A DNA stretch of 31,532 bases from Deltaproteobacteria bacterium (GCA_009668925.1 SBEK01000018.1:1-31532), one strand, 5' to 3'. Counted from the first letter of the stretch, positions 16,444 to 25,110 are shown. The notes: generated by a model not told the origin, from the letters alone. Translations and numbers: made by a program.

Positions 16444-17652
16444 TTATTTCCACAAGTTTTCAATCACTGTGGCCACACCCAACCCGCCGCCGCAGCAGGA
16501 GCTGAAGCAAGCATACTTGCCGCCTTTTTTCATCATTTCACGCATCGCGAAAATGCCGATGCGGGCTCCGGAGGCGCCGTTCGGGTGACCGTAGGAGATC
16601 GCCCCGCCGTTGGGATTCCATTTCGCGAAGTCGACCTTGTCGCCGGTCTGTTTTTCCAGCTCCGCAGCCACCGCCAGGTTTTGAACGGCGAAGGCTTCGT
16701 TGCACTCGATCACATCCAGCTGGCTCATCCGGATGCCGGCGCGCTTGAGCGCCATCGGAACGGCGTAGGCGGGGCCAATGCCCATGATCTTGGGATCAAC
16801 GCCGTAGTCGCCGCCGGACAGCCACTTGGCCCAGGGCTTGAAACCCAGCTGCTCGGCTTTTTCCTTCGTCATCATCAGCACAAAAGCGGCGCCGTCGTTG
16901 CGGCCGGAGGAATTGCCGGCGGTAACGGTTCCGCCCTTGATGAAAGCGGGCGGCAGCTTGGCCAGACCTTCCATGCTCGTATCGGCGCGGGGGAACTCGT
17001 CCACGATGAATTCGATCGGGGGTTTCTTTCCCTGCGGAACCGTAATCGCCATGATGTCCTGCGCGCAGAACCCGGAAGCAATGGCTGCCTTGGTGCGCAT
17101 CTGGCTGTTGAAGGCAAATTCATCCTGCGCTTCCCGCGAAATGTTGTACATCTTCTGAAGGGCTTCCGCCGTAATCCCCATGTTCATGGTTTCGGCGTCG
17201 CGGGTGGGCGCGATCGACGGCATAAGCGGCAGCGGCGGAATCATCTTGAAAGGCTCCGTGTTCATCGGAAAACGGGCCGGGATGTTGCTGTAGGATTCAT
17301 ACCCGCCGGCGATCATGATGTCCGCCAGGCCGGCCAGAATCTTGCAGGCCGCGTGATTGATGGAGTCAATCGCCGATCCGCACTGCATTTCGACATAAGA
17401 TGCCGACGTGCTCATCGGAAGACCGGAAGCCAGCACCGGCCAGCGGGCGCCGTTGATGGCCTCGGCCGGTCCGGCCGCCGAGCCCATGAAAACACTGTCC
17501 ACGACCCCGCCTTTTTCGATCACTTTGGACTTTTCGACCAGACCCTTAAGCGCCATGCCGGCCAGTTCCTCGCCCTTGATATTGCGCAAGGTTTTCCCGA
17601 ATGTTCCAAAGGCTGTTCTGATCCCTTCTACAAATACGACTTCTCTGCTCAT
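16444..17652 (-). CDS. Thiolase (acetyl-CoA acyltransferase family), copy 2
   Basis: This 402-residue thiolase is the last gene of the large minus-strand acyl-CoA cluster and should split the 3-ketoacyl-CoA made by the preceding enzymes. Cys91 in EMQCGSAIDS, NEAFAVQNL, GHPNGASGAR and CCGGGLG are all present, in the same variant form as copy 1. I chose the ATG at 17652 (MSREVV) over the longer frame to 17709, because AAGGAG lies 7 nt upstream. A large hairpin lies between it and the dehydrogenase upstream. Substrate is unknown. Confidence 0.95.
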   Translation of the reverse strand: MSREVVFVEGIRTAFGTFGKTLRNIKGEELAGMALKGLVEKSKVIEKGGVVDSVFMGSAAGPAEAINGARWPVLASGLPMSTSASYVEMQCGSAIDSINHAACKILAGLADIMIAGGYESYSNIPARFPMNTEPFKMIPPLPLMPSIAPTRDAETMNMGITAEALQKMYNISREAQDEFAFNSQMRTKAAIASGFCAQDIMAITVPQGKKPPIEFIVDEFPRADTSMEGLAKLPPAFIKGGTVTAGNSSGRNDGAAFVLMMTKEKAEQLGFKPWAKWLSGGDYGVDPKIMGIGPAYAVPMALKRAGIRMSQLDVIECNEAFAVQNLAVAAELEKQTGDKVDFAKWNPNGGAISYGHPNGASGARIGIFAMREMMKKGGKYACFSSCCGGGLGVATVIENLWK

Positions 17653-17675
17653 AAAACTTCTCCTTAAATTTTTTT

Positions 17676-17726
17676 TTAACAATGTTCTAAAGACCGGACC
17701 ACTAGGCACTCCGGTCTTATTGTTAA
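17676..17726. other. Two-tier perfect hairpin between dehydrogenase 1 and thiolase 2
   Basis: An inner 9-bp stem (AAGACCGGA with TCCGGTCTT, 11-nt loop) is nested in an outer 8-bp stem (TTAACAAT with ATTGTTAA). On the transcribed minus strand it is followed by an A-run, not a T-run, so a processing or stability element is more likely than a terminator. Confidence 0.6.
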
Positions 17727-17730
17727 CGCG

Positions 17731-19536
17731 TTATAATTGCTCTTCGGGCATGTGGATGGCCGAAGTATCTTCCATCTTGATGATGCGCGCCCGGCCGAAA
17801 ACCTGGGGCAGGAAATTCCGGCAGTAGTAGCGCACCGTCTCGATTTTGCCGCTGTAAAAATTCTTGTCCGCATCGCCTAGCGACCCCTTGTCCAGACGGC
17901 CCCGGGCAATAAGCCCCTGCTCGAGGAGCAGGTGGGCGATCGCCACTTCCGACATGCAGTCCAGGAAGCGCGTGGAGGTGAAGGGAACCAGATCGAGTTT
18001 GCCTTCCGCGAAATAGCGTCCGTAGCTTGCGGCGATTTCGACGACGGCCTGCAGCGCCTCGGCAAGCGTGGCGATTTCCGGGGCGAATGTTTTGTCCGCG
18101 GCGTTGTGCTGTACAAAAGCCGTGATCTCCGCAATCCAGTCGCCGAAGACTTTTCCCTTGGACATATTCAGCTTGCGGCCGGCCAGGTCGGCGGATTGAA
18201 TGTAAGCCGTTCCGTCCCAGATGGAAAGGATTTTGCTGTCGCGGGTGTATTGTTCCATCGGGTATTCCTTGGTGAAGCCGTATCCGCCGTAAATCTGAAT
18301 GGCGTCGCGGCCCATCTCGAAAATCCGGTCGCCGCAGTAGCCCTTGATGAGCGGGGTAAGCAGTTCGACGCGCAGCTGCGCCTTTTTCCGCTCGGCCTCG
18401 TCGGGAGAATGAAAGGCGATGTCTTCCAGAAAGTATCCCTGATAGACAAGCGCCCGCATGCCTTCCGTCTGCGCTTTGAGGTTCATGAGCATCCGGCGGA
18501 CATCGGCGTGATTCACAATGGGAACCCGGACACCATCATTTCTGCCAAAGCGCGTGCCCTGGATGCGCTCCTTGGCGTAAGCCAGAGCGTTGGCGTACAT
18601 ATTCGCGCCGAAAGCCACCGCTTCCGCGCCGACGGCCATTCGCGCGCCGTTCACCATCTGGAACATATAGGCGAGCCCCATGCCGGCTTCGCCGATCAGG
18701 TGTCCGCGGCATTTGCCGTTTTCACCGAAATTCAAAACGGCCGTTGCGGAGGCGTTGAGCCCCATTTTGTGTTCGATGCCGATGCAGGCCATGTCGTTTC
18801 GTTCGCCTAGCGTTCCGTCCTCGTTTACCCAGATTTTCGGCACCGCGAAAAGAGAAACGCCTTTGGCGCCGGCGGGCGCCCCTTCGATGCGCGCGATGAC
18901 CAGGTGGATGATGTTTTCCGTCAAATCATGCTCACCCGAGGTGATGAAGATCTTCGTTCCCTGAATTCTGTAATATTCTCCGTCCGGAGTGGCCTTGGTC
19001 GCGACCATATGCGCATCGGAGCCTACGCTGGGTTCGGTGAGGCACATCGTGCCGCACCAGGTACCGTCATACATCTTCGGGCAAAACAGGTCTTTCAGTT
19101 TTTGCGAGCCGAAGTTTTCAATCATCATGCCGTTGCCCGGACCCATGCCCGAAAAGTTGCAGAAGCCGAAGTTGGCGCTCATGAAAAATTCCTGCGCCGC
19201 CTCGGCGATAATGAAAGGAAGGCCCTGACCGCCATACTGCGCGCTGTTGGCCAGCGCAAACCAGCCGCCTTCCTTGAAGACTTCCCAAAGATGATGAAAT
19301 GACTTGGCGACATGGACCACGCCCTGATCGAAACGGCAGCCTTCCCGGTCGCCGTCCTGGAAGGTGGGGGCCAGTTCCGTAGCCGCGATTTTCTGCGCCT
19401 GTTTGAGGATCATATCGAAATCGTCCATGGTAAAGCTTTTGAATGCTTCAAAGCCCAAAAGCTTCTCCACACCCAGTTGTTCAGTGAGGACGAAACGCAC
19501 GTCCCGGTCATCCCGTTTGTAAAAATTCTGTCCCAT
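17731..19536 (-). CDS. Acyl-CoA dehydrogenase, 601-aa type (copy 1, Asp in catalytic position)
   Basis: This 601-residue flavoprotein belongs to the long acyl-CoA dehydrogenases with an extra C-terminal domain (as in DmdC-like enzymes). The conserved CLTEPSVGSDAHMV (FAD/substrate region) and QIYGGYGFTKEYPMEQY are present. Where MCAD-type enzymes have the base Glu in YEGT, this one has IWDGTAYIQ, with Asp at about residue 441. It should oxidise an acyl-CoA, passing electrons to an ETF. A good AAGGAG precedes the ATG. It lies 183 nt after the other dehydrogenase; whether they form a mixed oligomer is unknown. Confidence 0.93.
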   Translation of the reverse strand: MGQNFYKRDDRDVRFVLTEQLGVEKLLGFEAFKSFTMDDFDMILKQAQKIAATELAPTFQDGDREGCRFDQGVVHVAKSFHHLWEVFKEGGWFALANSAQYGGQGLPFIIAEAAQEFFMSANFGFCNFSGMGPGNGMMIENFGSQKLKDLFCPKMYDGTWCGTMCLTEPSVGSDAHMVATKATPDGEYYRIQGTKIFITSGEHDLTENIIHLVIARIEGAPAGAKGVSLFAVPKIWVNEDGTLGERNDMACIGIEHKMGLNASATAVLNFGENGKCRGHLIGEAGMGLAYMFQMVNGARMAVGAEAVAFGANMYANALAYAKERIQGTRFGRNDGVRVPIVNHADVRRMLMNLKAQTEGMRALVYQGYFLEDIAFHSPDEAERKKAQLRVELLTPLIKGYCGDRIFEMGRDAIQIYGGYGFTKEYPMEQYTRDSKILSIWDGTAYIQSADLAGRKLNMSKGKVFGDWIAEITAFVQHNAADKTFAPEIATLAEALQAVVEIAASYGRYFAEGKLDLVPFTSTRFLDCMSEVAIAHLLLEQGLIARGRLDKGSLGDADKNFYSGKIETVRYYCRNFLPQVFGRARIIKMEDTSAIHMPEEQL

Positions 19537-19719
19537 GATTTCTCCTTATATTTTCGGTTTTCTTCGTCTTTCGTCACGGCCGATCCCGGCTCAATGAGGC
19601 GCGCCGGTTTATGGGCAAGGCTTCGCGTACCCTTCGGACGGCGGAGGATAACCAATATTGCTCGCGGAAGCAAGGTCTTCTTCCACACCCGTTACAATAT
19701 CATTCGATTGACGGATAGA
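19537..19719. other. 183-nt gap between the dehydrogenases
   Basis: No gene is seen. On the minus strand a TTGCTT and a TATCCT occur 17 nt apart, with a TTGCT/AGCAA dyad around them, which could be a weak internal promoter. Confidence 0.3.
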
Positions 19720-21522
19720 CTATTCTTCGTCAAAAGAAGCGGTGTCCAGGGATGTCGTCAACCCGTGGCTCGTCTTCAATATGCCGGCCAGACTATCCAC
19801 CTTGGCCGCTTCGTAGGTGACGAAATAATCGAGCGTCCGGAGCTTGCCCTTATAGAAATGGGCATCGCTTTCGGGAACCCCTCCCCGCAGGGCGCCGCAG
19901 GCGACAATCCCCTGCCTGAGCCACTGCCAGCTTATCGCGATAAGGCCGACCATCTCCAGATAGAGCGTGGCATCGGCGAGAAATTCTTCCGTCTTGTCTT
20001 GTCCGGCAACGCCCAGCAGATAAGCCGTCACATCATTCATGATCTCTACGTCCCGGGACAACCGGACGGCCAGGGGTTTTATTTCCGGGATCTCACAGGC
20101 GGCGGCGATTGTCTTTACCACCTCGGCCATAAACAGCTGGTAAGCCTCACCGTTCTTCATCGTTACCTTGCGGCCCAACAGATCCTGTCCCTGGATGCCG
20201 GTGGATCCTTCGAGGATAGCGTCGATCCGGATATCCCGGAAATACTGTTCGACCGGAAAGTCCTGGCAGTAACCATATCCTCCCAGACATTGCATGGCGG
20301 CGCTGATGGCCAGCACGCCGTACTCCGACGGAAAGGTCTTGACGATCGGGACCAGAAAGTCAACGAGAAGTTCGTGTTTTTCTGCGTCCACACCCGCCTT
20401 GATCAGATCCAGATACTGACTCAGCTGCAGAGCCAGCGCAAGGCCGCCGTCCGCAACCGCCCGTTGAAAAAGGAGCAGGCGCCGGATGTCGGCATGCTCG
20501 ATGATGGGTATCGGCGCGGACAGGGGATCTTTCTGCCCCGGCTTGCGGCCCTGCAGGCGCTGCCTTACGTATTCCAGACAGGCCAGGTAGGCCGCCGTGA
20601 CCTTGCCGGCGGCGATGATTCCGGTGCCGATGCGCGCCTCGTTCATCATCTGGAACATATACATAAGTCCCCTATTGGGCTTGCCGACCAGATACCCCCG
20701 GCAGTCGCCTTGGTCCCCCATGGTCAACTGGCAGGCAGGACAACCTTTAACACCCATCTTGTGCTCAAACCCGTCGCAGAAAAGATCATTGTATTCCAAA
20801 CCGCCTTGAGCCGCGAAGCGGTACTTGGGAACGGCGAAGAGCGAAATGCCCTTCACACCGGCCGGGGCTCCTTTAATTCTTGCCAGCATCAGGTGAACCG
20901 TGTTGTCCGTCGCCGTCGTATCTCCGGCGGAGATGAAAATCTTTTTGCCTTGAATATGATAATATCCGAGGCCGGTGTCTTCGGCGGATGTTTTAATATC
21001 GGCCAGTGAGCTTCCGGCGTCCGGTTCCGTCAAGGCCATGGTTCCCTGCCACTTGCCGGAGGTCATTTTTTCGAGATAGCGGTCCCGGAGTTCCGGGGAA
21101 CCGAAATGCAGGATCAGATTCGCGGCCCCGTGGGTCAACTCCGGATATATGGCCATGGCGCCGTTGGCGGCGGCCATGATGAATTGTTTGGTAAAACTGA
21201 CCAGGGCCGGGACCTGTTGTCCGCCGTCTTCATGAGACCATTTGTCGCTGATCCAGCCCCCTTCGCCGTTTTGCTTCATGAAATCGCGCATGGCCGGGTG
21301 AACATGAGCCTGGCCATCCCGATACTGCGGCGGGTTTTTATCCATCTCCTGAAACAGCGGGAACATGAAGTTGTCCGCCACTTTCCAGACGGTGTCGATG
21401 ATCATGTCAAACGTTTCGCGGCTGTGATCCCGAAAGTACGGATACCGGGTCAGTTCGGCCGCGTTAAATACCTCATGAAGCATGAAGGTGATATTTCTCT
21501 TGCTGGCAAATTTTTCAGCCAT
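19720..21522 (-). CDS. Acyl-CoA dehydrogenase, 600-aa type (copy 2, Glu base retained)
   Basis: This 600-residue enzyme has the same long architecture as its neighbour, only distantly similar to it. MALTEPDAGSSLADIKTSAE, QCLGGYGYCQDFPVEQYFRD and AILEGSTGIQ (base Glu about residue 438) are all canonical, so it looks fully catalytic. It should dehydrogenate an acyl-CoA with FAD and ETF in the cytoplasm. The start has a plain AAAGG site. A promoter-like pair of boxes lies upstream in the 302-nt gap, so it may also be transcribed separately from the upstream MaoC gene. Confidence 0.93.
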   Translation of the reverse strand: MAEKFASKRNITFMLHEVFNAAELTRYPYFRDHSRETFDMIIDTVWKVADNFMFPLFQEMDKNPPQYRDGQAHVHPAMRDFMKQNGEGGWISDKWSHEDGGQQVPALVSFTKQFIMAAANGAMAIYPELTHGAANLILHFGSPELRDRYLEKMTSGKWQGTMALTEPDAGSSLADIKTSAEDTGLGYYHIQGKKIFISAGDTTATDNTVHLMLARIKGAPAGVKGISLFAVPKYRFAAQGGLEYNDLFCDGFEHKMGVKGCPACQLTMGDQGDCRGYLVGKPNRGLMYMFQMMNEARIGTGIIAAGKVTAAYLACLEYVRQRLQGRKPGQKDPLSAPIPIIEHADIRRLLLFQRAVADGGLALALQLSQYLDLIKAGVDAEKHELLVDFLVPIVKTFPSEYGVLAISAAMQCLGGYGYCQDFPVEQYFRDIRIDAILEGSTGIQGQDLLGRKVTMKNGEAYQLFMAEVVKTIAAACEIPEIKPLAVRLSRDVEIMNDVTAYLLGVAGQDKTEEFLADATLYLEMVGLIAISWQWLRQGIVACGALRGGVPESDAHFYKGKLRTLDYFVTYEAAKVDSLAGILKTSHGLTTSLDTASFDEE

Positions 21523-21824
21523 TTTTTTACCTTTCTATTTTTATGATAACCATCGACCGGAACGGAAATCGGTCAGATAGCCGCCCTGGTCGCCGTTTCG
21601 GCCGCGCGTGAGCCGGCACCTGCGACATACAGATTCGATCAAGCCATTACCGGTTGATTAAACAGCTGGCGAGCGTTTTATGAAAACCGATGGTCTGCAT
21701 AGCATTGCCGCGGTTTAGAGTCAATCAAACCAAGACGCCGACGCTGCTGCATTTCCAGACGATGATCAGCGCGGGCCCCGCGGCCCGCTCTTTTCGGGAG
21801 GGACTGCGCCAAAATCCGGGGAGG
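21523..21824. other. 302-nt gap between MaoC and dehydrogenase 2
   Basis: The gap holds a minus-strand TTGACT (21719-21724)/TATGCA (21696-21701) pair 17 nt apart, weak in its -10, a GACCG/CGGTC dyad near 21555-21574, and a hairpin at 21771-21788. I see no gene. Confidence 0.45.
21771..21794 (+). terminator. Hairpin with trailing T-tract, plus-strand orientation
   Basis: GCGGGCC and GGCCCGC form a 7-bp stem with a 4-nt loop, then TCTTTT. It reads as a terminator on the plus strand, opposite to the genes here; on the minus strand it lies ~37 nt past the MaoC stop codon without a T-run. Confidence 0.35.
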
Positions 21825-22241
21825 TTATTTAAACGCCACGACCGCTTTGCCCGGCGTTGTCTGATGGCCGGCCGCGTTTTCAGTCCAGACCGACACTTCC
21901 ACCAGTTTTTCACCGGCCTCCTGCCACTTCTTCTCGACGACCCCTTTGACGGTCATTTCCTGATCCGGGAAATCCATGCCCCGGTACTGGCAGGAAACTT
22001 TCTTGATGCGTCCCTGGTGGCCAAGCCAGTTGGAAACGATCTCGCCCAGAGAGGACCATTTGAACTTACCGTGAACGATGATGGAACCGATCGCCCTGGC
22101 CTGGAAAAAATTATAATCATGATGCATCGGATTAAAATCACCGCCGCCCGCCGCATATTTGACCAATTGGGTGACACCCGGTGTTTTTTTGATTTCCGGA
22201 AGCTTATCGCCTTCCTGCACGCTGTCCCATGTTAGAACCAT
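21825..22241 (-). CDS. MaoC-type enoyl-CoA hydratase (catalytic half)
   Basis: This 138-residue protein is a single hot-dog fold. The hydratase-2 motif is intact as GGGDFNPMHHD, with Asp35 and His40 as the expected catalytic pair, and IVHGKF follows as in the family. It should hydrate a 2-enoyl-CoA to an (R)-3-hydroxyacyl-CoA or its bulky equivalent. It is preceded by a FAS1-like half-dehydratase gene, so it probably acts as a heteromer. AAGGAG lies 7 nt before the ATG, and this site abuts the end of repeat copy B. Confidence 0.9.
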   Translation of the reverse strand: MVLTWDSVQEGDKLPEIKKTPGVTQLVKYAAGGGDFNPMHHDYNFFQARAIGSIIVHGKFKWSSLGEIVSNWLGHQGRIKKVSCQYRGMDFPDQEMTVKGVVEKKWQEAGEKLVEVSVWTENAAGHQTTPGKAVVAFK

Positions 22242-22252
22242 TTCATCTCTCC

Positions 22253-22410
22253 TTAGCTGTGTGTTGAAAAACCCTGTTTTGCAGGCTGTTCAAAAAGGTT
22301 TAGCTGCAAGGCATCGCGAGGATCGAGCAGCGGAGCGTACTTTATAGGTACGTGAGCAGCGAGAGCCGAAGCGTAACGCCGCAGATGAGCCTTTTTCAAC
22401 AGGCTGTTAG
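22253..22410. repeat. Hairpin repeat element, copy B
   Basis: This is the second copy of the element at 1475-1633. The core halves (22283-22410 and 1506-1633) are of equal length and differ at few positions. The small hairpin loop differs between the copies (TTTATAG here, TCAAA there) while its CGTAC/GTACG stem is kept. One end supplies the stop codon of the FAS1-like MaoC gene (TAA at 22407-22409), and the other end touches the AAGGAG of the next gene. It lies wholly inside an otherwise continuous operon. Confidence 0.8.
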
Positions 22411-22898
22411 TATAATATCGCCTGGCCGCGTGACACCATCACCACTTTATTCTGATTCTTATATTCCATTTCAAAGCTGAGAATCAGCATCTGTCCCAGG
22501 GCTTTGCTCTCGCGGACATCGAGTCCAACCAGACGGCTCACGGCCGTCAACGTATCTCCGGCGCAAATGACGTCAAAATATTCAACTTCGCTGCCGCCGT
22601 CGAGCACATTCACCAGCCCGAACTGGGCAAAGTCTACACCCGCGGTAAGCGGCCCGGAAAACGTGTCATCGGATTTTCCGGGAATGAACACCGGAGTTCC
22701 CAGATAGCAGGGCGGCGCCGGCAAATTGCGGTACCCGGCCGCCTGCGCGGCGTCAGTATCATAGTAAACAGGATCGGTATACCCCACACCCCGGGCAAAG
22801 GCCCGGACGCTGGTGGTTGTCACTTCATAAGTCCAGGGCGGAGAGTCGACGCCGATTTGGCTCTTCCACTCCTCCCGGACCTCAATCTTTTCTGCCAT
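22407..22898 (-). CDS. MaoC-like half-dehydratase (FAS1-like, non-catalytic subunit)
   Basis: This 163-residue protein is a MaoC N-terminal-type hot-dog domain. In place of the D-x4-H catalytic motif, the helix reads GVGYTDPVYYD, so the His is missing. Later strands (GVDFAQFGLVNV, VICAGDTLTAVSRLVGLD) match the family. Such a subunit typically pairs with a catalytic MaoC protein to widen the active site for bulky acyl groups. GAGGAGG precedes the ATG at 22898. The frame stays open back to 23183 through a CoA-transferase remnant, so an automatic call may start too early. Confidence 0.82.
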   Translation of the reverse strand: MAEKIEVREEWKSQIGVDSPPWTYEVTTTSVRAFARGVGYTDPVYYDTDAAQAAGYRNLPAPPCYLGTPVFIPGKSDDTFSGPLTAGVDFAQFGLVNVLDGGSEVEYFDVICAGDTLTAVSRLVGLDVRESKALGQMLILSFEMEYKNQNKVVMVSRGQAILY

Positions 22899-23216
22899 TG
22901 GTATCCTCCTCGCTCTGGACCGCTCATTGTTGTGGATTTTCAAATCCCCATGCCGCTCGGTCCCTGTTCTCCCGGAATTGAAAGCACATGCTTGTTGTAT
23001 ATCATTTACCGTCATCTTTCGCAGAAAATTTTCCACCACCAGTTGGACACCCGCTTGATTGAGAAAGGAATTGATCGGAGAAAAACGGCGCAGGATCGAT
23101 TCAGGATCGTTTCCCCCGCCTGGGACTAAAATCCGGGCGCACCTCCGGCAGCCGTGATCCGCTGGGCTTCCGAAGGAATACAAAAGAAAAGAATCTTATG
23201 GGTCCGGCCACTTCGC
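22899..23216. other. Intergenic region carrying a gene remnant
   Basis: This 318-nt region lies between CoA-transferase B and the FAS1-like gene. The pseudogene fragments fill about half of it; no other gene is visible. Confidence 0.5.
23001..23176 (-). pseudogene. Remnant of a second CoA-transferase beta subunit
   Basis: Two separated pieces of the neighbouring CoA-transferase B can be read in the same order. At 23129-23176 the frame gives SEAQRITAAGGAPGF, against PEAQRITAAGGAPEF in the intact gene. At 23001-23108, in another frame, it gives ILRRFSPINSFLNQAGVQL, against FLRRFSPTHSFPNKVATQL at its C-terminus. The part between is lost and the rest of the gene is absent. Divergence exceeds that of a recent duplication. 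Confidence 0.7.
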
Positions 23217-24071
23217 TCAGGATTGTCGGTTCCGGACGGCAATGGTTCCCGTGCCGTTTTGCGCCGCGCGGCGCATGGAGTACTCCGTCGACAGCTGGGT
23301 GGCCACTTTGTTGGGAAATGAGTGTGTCGGAGAGAAACGCCGCAGAAAATCGATTTCCTCATCACAGGGCACGGGAAACGAATGGATGGTGTCGGCGACC
23401 TGAAGACTCCACGGAACGTCCGCTTTTACATCTTCCAGCGTCTCTCCGGGGAAAAGAGCATCCAGATACATTTCCTTCGTCTCTTCGTGGAATTTAAATA
23501 TACCTTTTGATGTGATGAGCACACTGGGGCCGGATCCGGGCGTGTAACGGCCCGATCGGTCGCGTTCGTCCCCTCCGCCTAAATAACCGGGAGAAGTGAT
23601 ATAGGGCAACTTCTCGACGAAGCCTTTCCCCTTCATGGTCAGAATCGTTTTTTTCGCATACGCATAAAACTCCGGGGCGCCTCCGGCAGCTGTGATCCGC
23701 TGGGCCTCCGGAGGCAACCCCAGAAAGGAGGTATTAAGGTTGCCATATTTATCGATCTGTCCGACGCCGAGAAAGGCCTTGTCGACATAGCCTGCATACG
23801 TAACGGCTGTGAAAACGCTGAACAGGTCGGTGGCATGGCCGTAACCACGCGTGCAAGTGGAATCGGCAACACTCAGAGGCATCACGAGCGGTTCAAAGTC
23901 GACCATTCCCGATTCCATCAGCAAAACGACTTTCGGAGCATGCGTATGCTTCGCCAATGCCCCCGCGATAATTGGCATACCTTGCCCCAGCACGCAAACA
24001 TCATGGTCCTTGATCTGGCGGGCGGCCGTCACGATCAGCAACTCTTCTTTTGTGATCTTCTTAGTTAACAT
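23217..24071 (-). CDS. CoA-transferase, beta subunit (glutaconate CoA-transferase/IpdB-like)
   Basis: This 284-residue class I CoA-transferase beta subunit has an N-terminal Rossmann-like part (VCVLGQGMPIIAGALA, VVLLMESGMVDFEP) and a characteristic AFLGVGQIDKYGNLNTSFLG and GYLGGGDERDRSGRY. With its alpha partner it should transfer CoA between acids, or act as a ring-cleaving hydrolase as the related IpdAB does. The stop codon of the alpha gene overlaps its start by 11 nt, so they are translationally coupled. Substrate is not readable. Confidence 0.9.
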   Translation of the reverse strand: MLTKKITKEELLIVTAARQIKDHDVCVLGQGMPIIAGALAKHTHAPKVVLLMESGMVDFEPLVMPLSVADSTCTRGYGHATDLFSVFTAVTYAGYVDKAFLGVGQIDKYGNLNTSFLGLPPEAQRITAAGGAPEFYAYAKKTILTMKGKGFVEKLPYITSPGYLGGGDERDRSGRYTPGSGPSVLITSKGIFKFHEETKEMYLDALFPGETLEDVKADVPWSLQVADTIHSFPVPCDEEIDFLRRFSPTHSFPNKVATQLSTEYSMRRAAQNGTGTIAVRNRQS

Positions 24072-25110
24072 CGACCAGATCCCCCTTCTCTTCGATCAGC
24101 TTTTCCAATCCTTTCATGTCCACACCTAATTTCAGAGATATGCCGTTTCTGTCCCAACCCGACTCAAAGGCCACGCCGTAATTGGCCGGCGCCGAGAAGT
24201 AAGATTTTACGTTATAACTGTCGAGTGAACGCTGCCCGAATACCTGGACATAGTGTTCAATGTAAGCGGCACGATCAGGACATTCGTAAACCCATTCGTC
24301 GAACATAGAGGCGAGCCCTGCTTCGGAGCTGATGGCGGCATGGATGAGATTGAACATGTTGGAATCCCAGGTCCGGTAACCCGGCAGATCATACGGATGG
24401 CACCCGTAAGGTTCTTCAATGACCGCATCGACCCGGAACGCGGGAATGATCGTCAGGTGGGGGCTGGATTTTATCACATCGTAGTCAACGATTTCCTCGC
24501 ACGAAACGATGATCTTCTTACTCGCCAGACATGCATGAACTGTGGAGCCCAGGGCTCCCCAGTGCTGGGCGTTCCCATTCTCATCAGCCCGCTGGACGTG
24601 CACAATACAGACATCCGGATTTATGGCGGGAACAACGGGAATGTCCCTTCCGGAAAAAGGACTCCGGACTACGCCAAACTTGTCCTGGCCCATGAACCCG
24701 CGGACCTTAAAGACATCGGAATCCATGATAGCCGGCAAAACCGGCATGAAGTCATATCCATAGGCGCCTGCCGCCAGCCTCGCGTTGTATGTGAAATTCG
24801 TATAGTCTTCCACCTGGAGTTTGCCGGCCCGCTGGTAGCGCTCCACCATGCTGCCCGCGCCGCGCCCGCCCCACTTGTAGATAAAGGCACAGCACATTTT
24901 TTCCAGACAATCGCCGGCAACAAGAAATTCCGCGTCGGCGGCGCCGCTCTGGCTGAAGTAAGTCAGACCTTTCTTTCTCTGACGAACAATTTCAAAAATC
25001 AAACTGTAGGCTATCCCTTCCGTGTAATTACCCATGACCACGCAGTCTCCGTCACGGACGAAACGGCTGATCGCTTCTTTTGTCGTCATTACTTTTGTTT
25101 CATTCGGCAT
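24061..25110 (-). CDS. CoA-transferase, alpha subunit (glutaconate CoA-transferase/IpdA-like)
   Basis: This 349-residue protein is the partner of the beta subunit. Recognisable parts are DGDCVVMGNYTEG, QSGAADAEFLVAG, IVHVQRADENGNAQHWG and SCEEIVDYDVI in the order of the GctA/IpdA family. I chose the ATG at 25110 (MPNETK) because AAAGGA lies 7 nt upstream, not the far 5' extension of the frame. It stands 148 nt after the old-yellow-enzyme gene with no obvious terminator between them. Confidence 0.9.
   Translation of the reverse strand: MPNETKVMTTKEAISRFVRDGDCVVMGNYTEGIAYSLIFEIVRQRKKGLTYFSQSGAADAEFLVAGDCLEKMCCAFIYKWGGRGAGSMVERYQRAGKLQVEDYTNFTYNARLAAGAYGYDFMPVLPAIMDSDVFKVRGFMGQDKFGVVRSPFSGRDIPVVPAINPDVCIVHVQRADENGNAQHWGALGSTVHACLASKKIIVSCEEIVDYDVIKSSPHLTIIPAFRVDAVIEEPYGCHPYDLPGYRTWDSNMFNLIHAAISSEAGLASMFDEWVYECPDRAAYIEHYVQVFGQRSLDSYNVKSYFSAPANYGVAFESGWDRNGISLKLGVDMKGLEKLIEEKGDLVDVN

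Noticed and set aside
16384..17667. 427-aa plus-strand ORF opposite thiolase 2
   Set aside because: It is an antisense shadow of a clear thiolase, with a low-complexity His/Arg/Gly-rich product.
19312..21009. 565-aa plus-strand ORF opposite the acyl-CoA dehydrogenases
   Set aside because: Antisense shadow; the minus strand encodes unmistakable dehydrogenases.
22899..23183. Longer N-terminus of the FAS1-like MaoC gene
   Set aside because: The extension matches the CoA-transferase B C-terminus and the real start has GAGGAGG.
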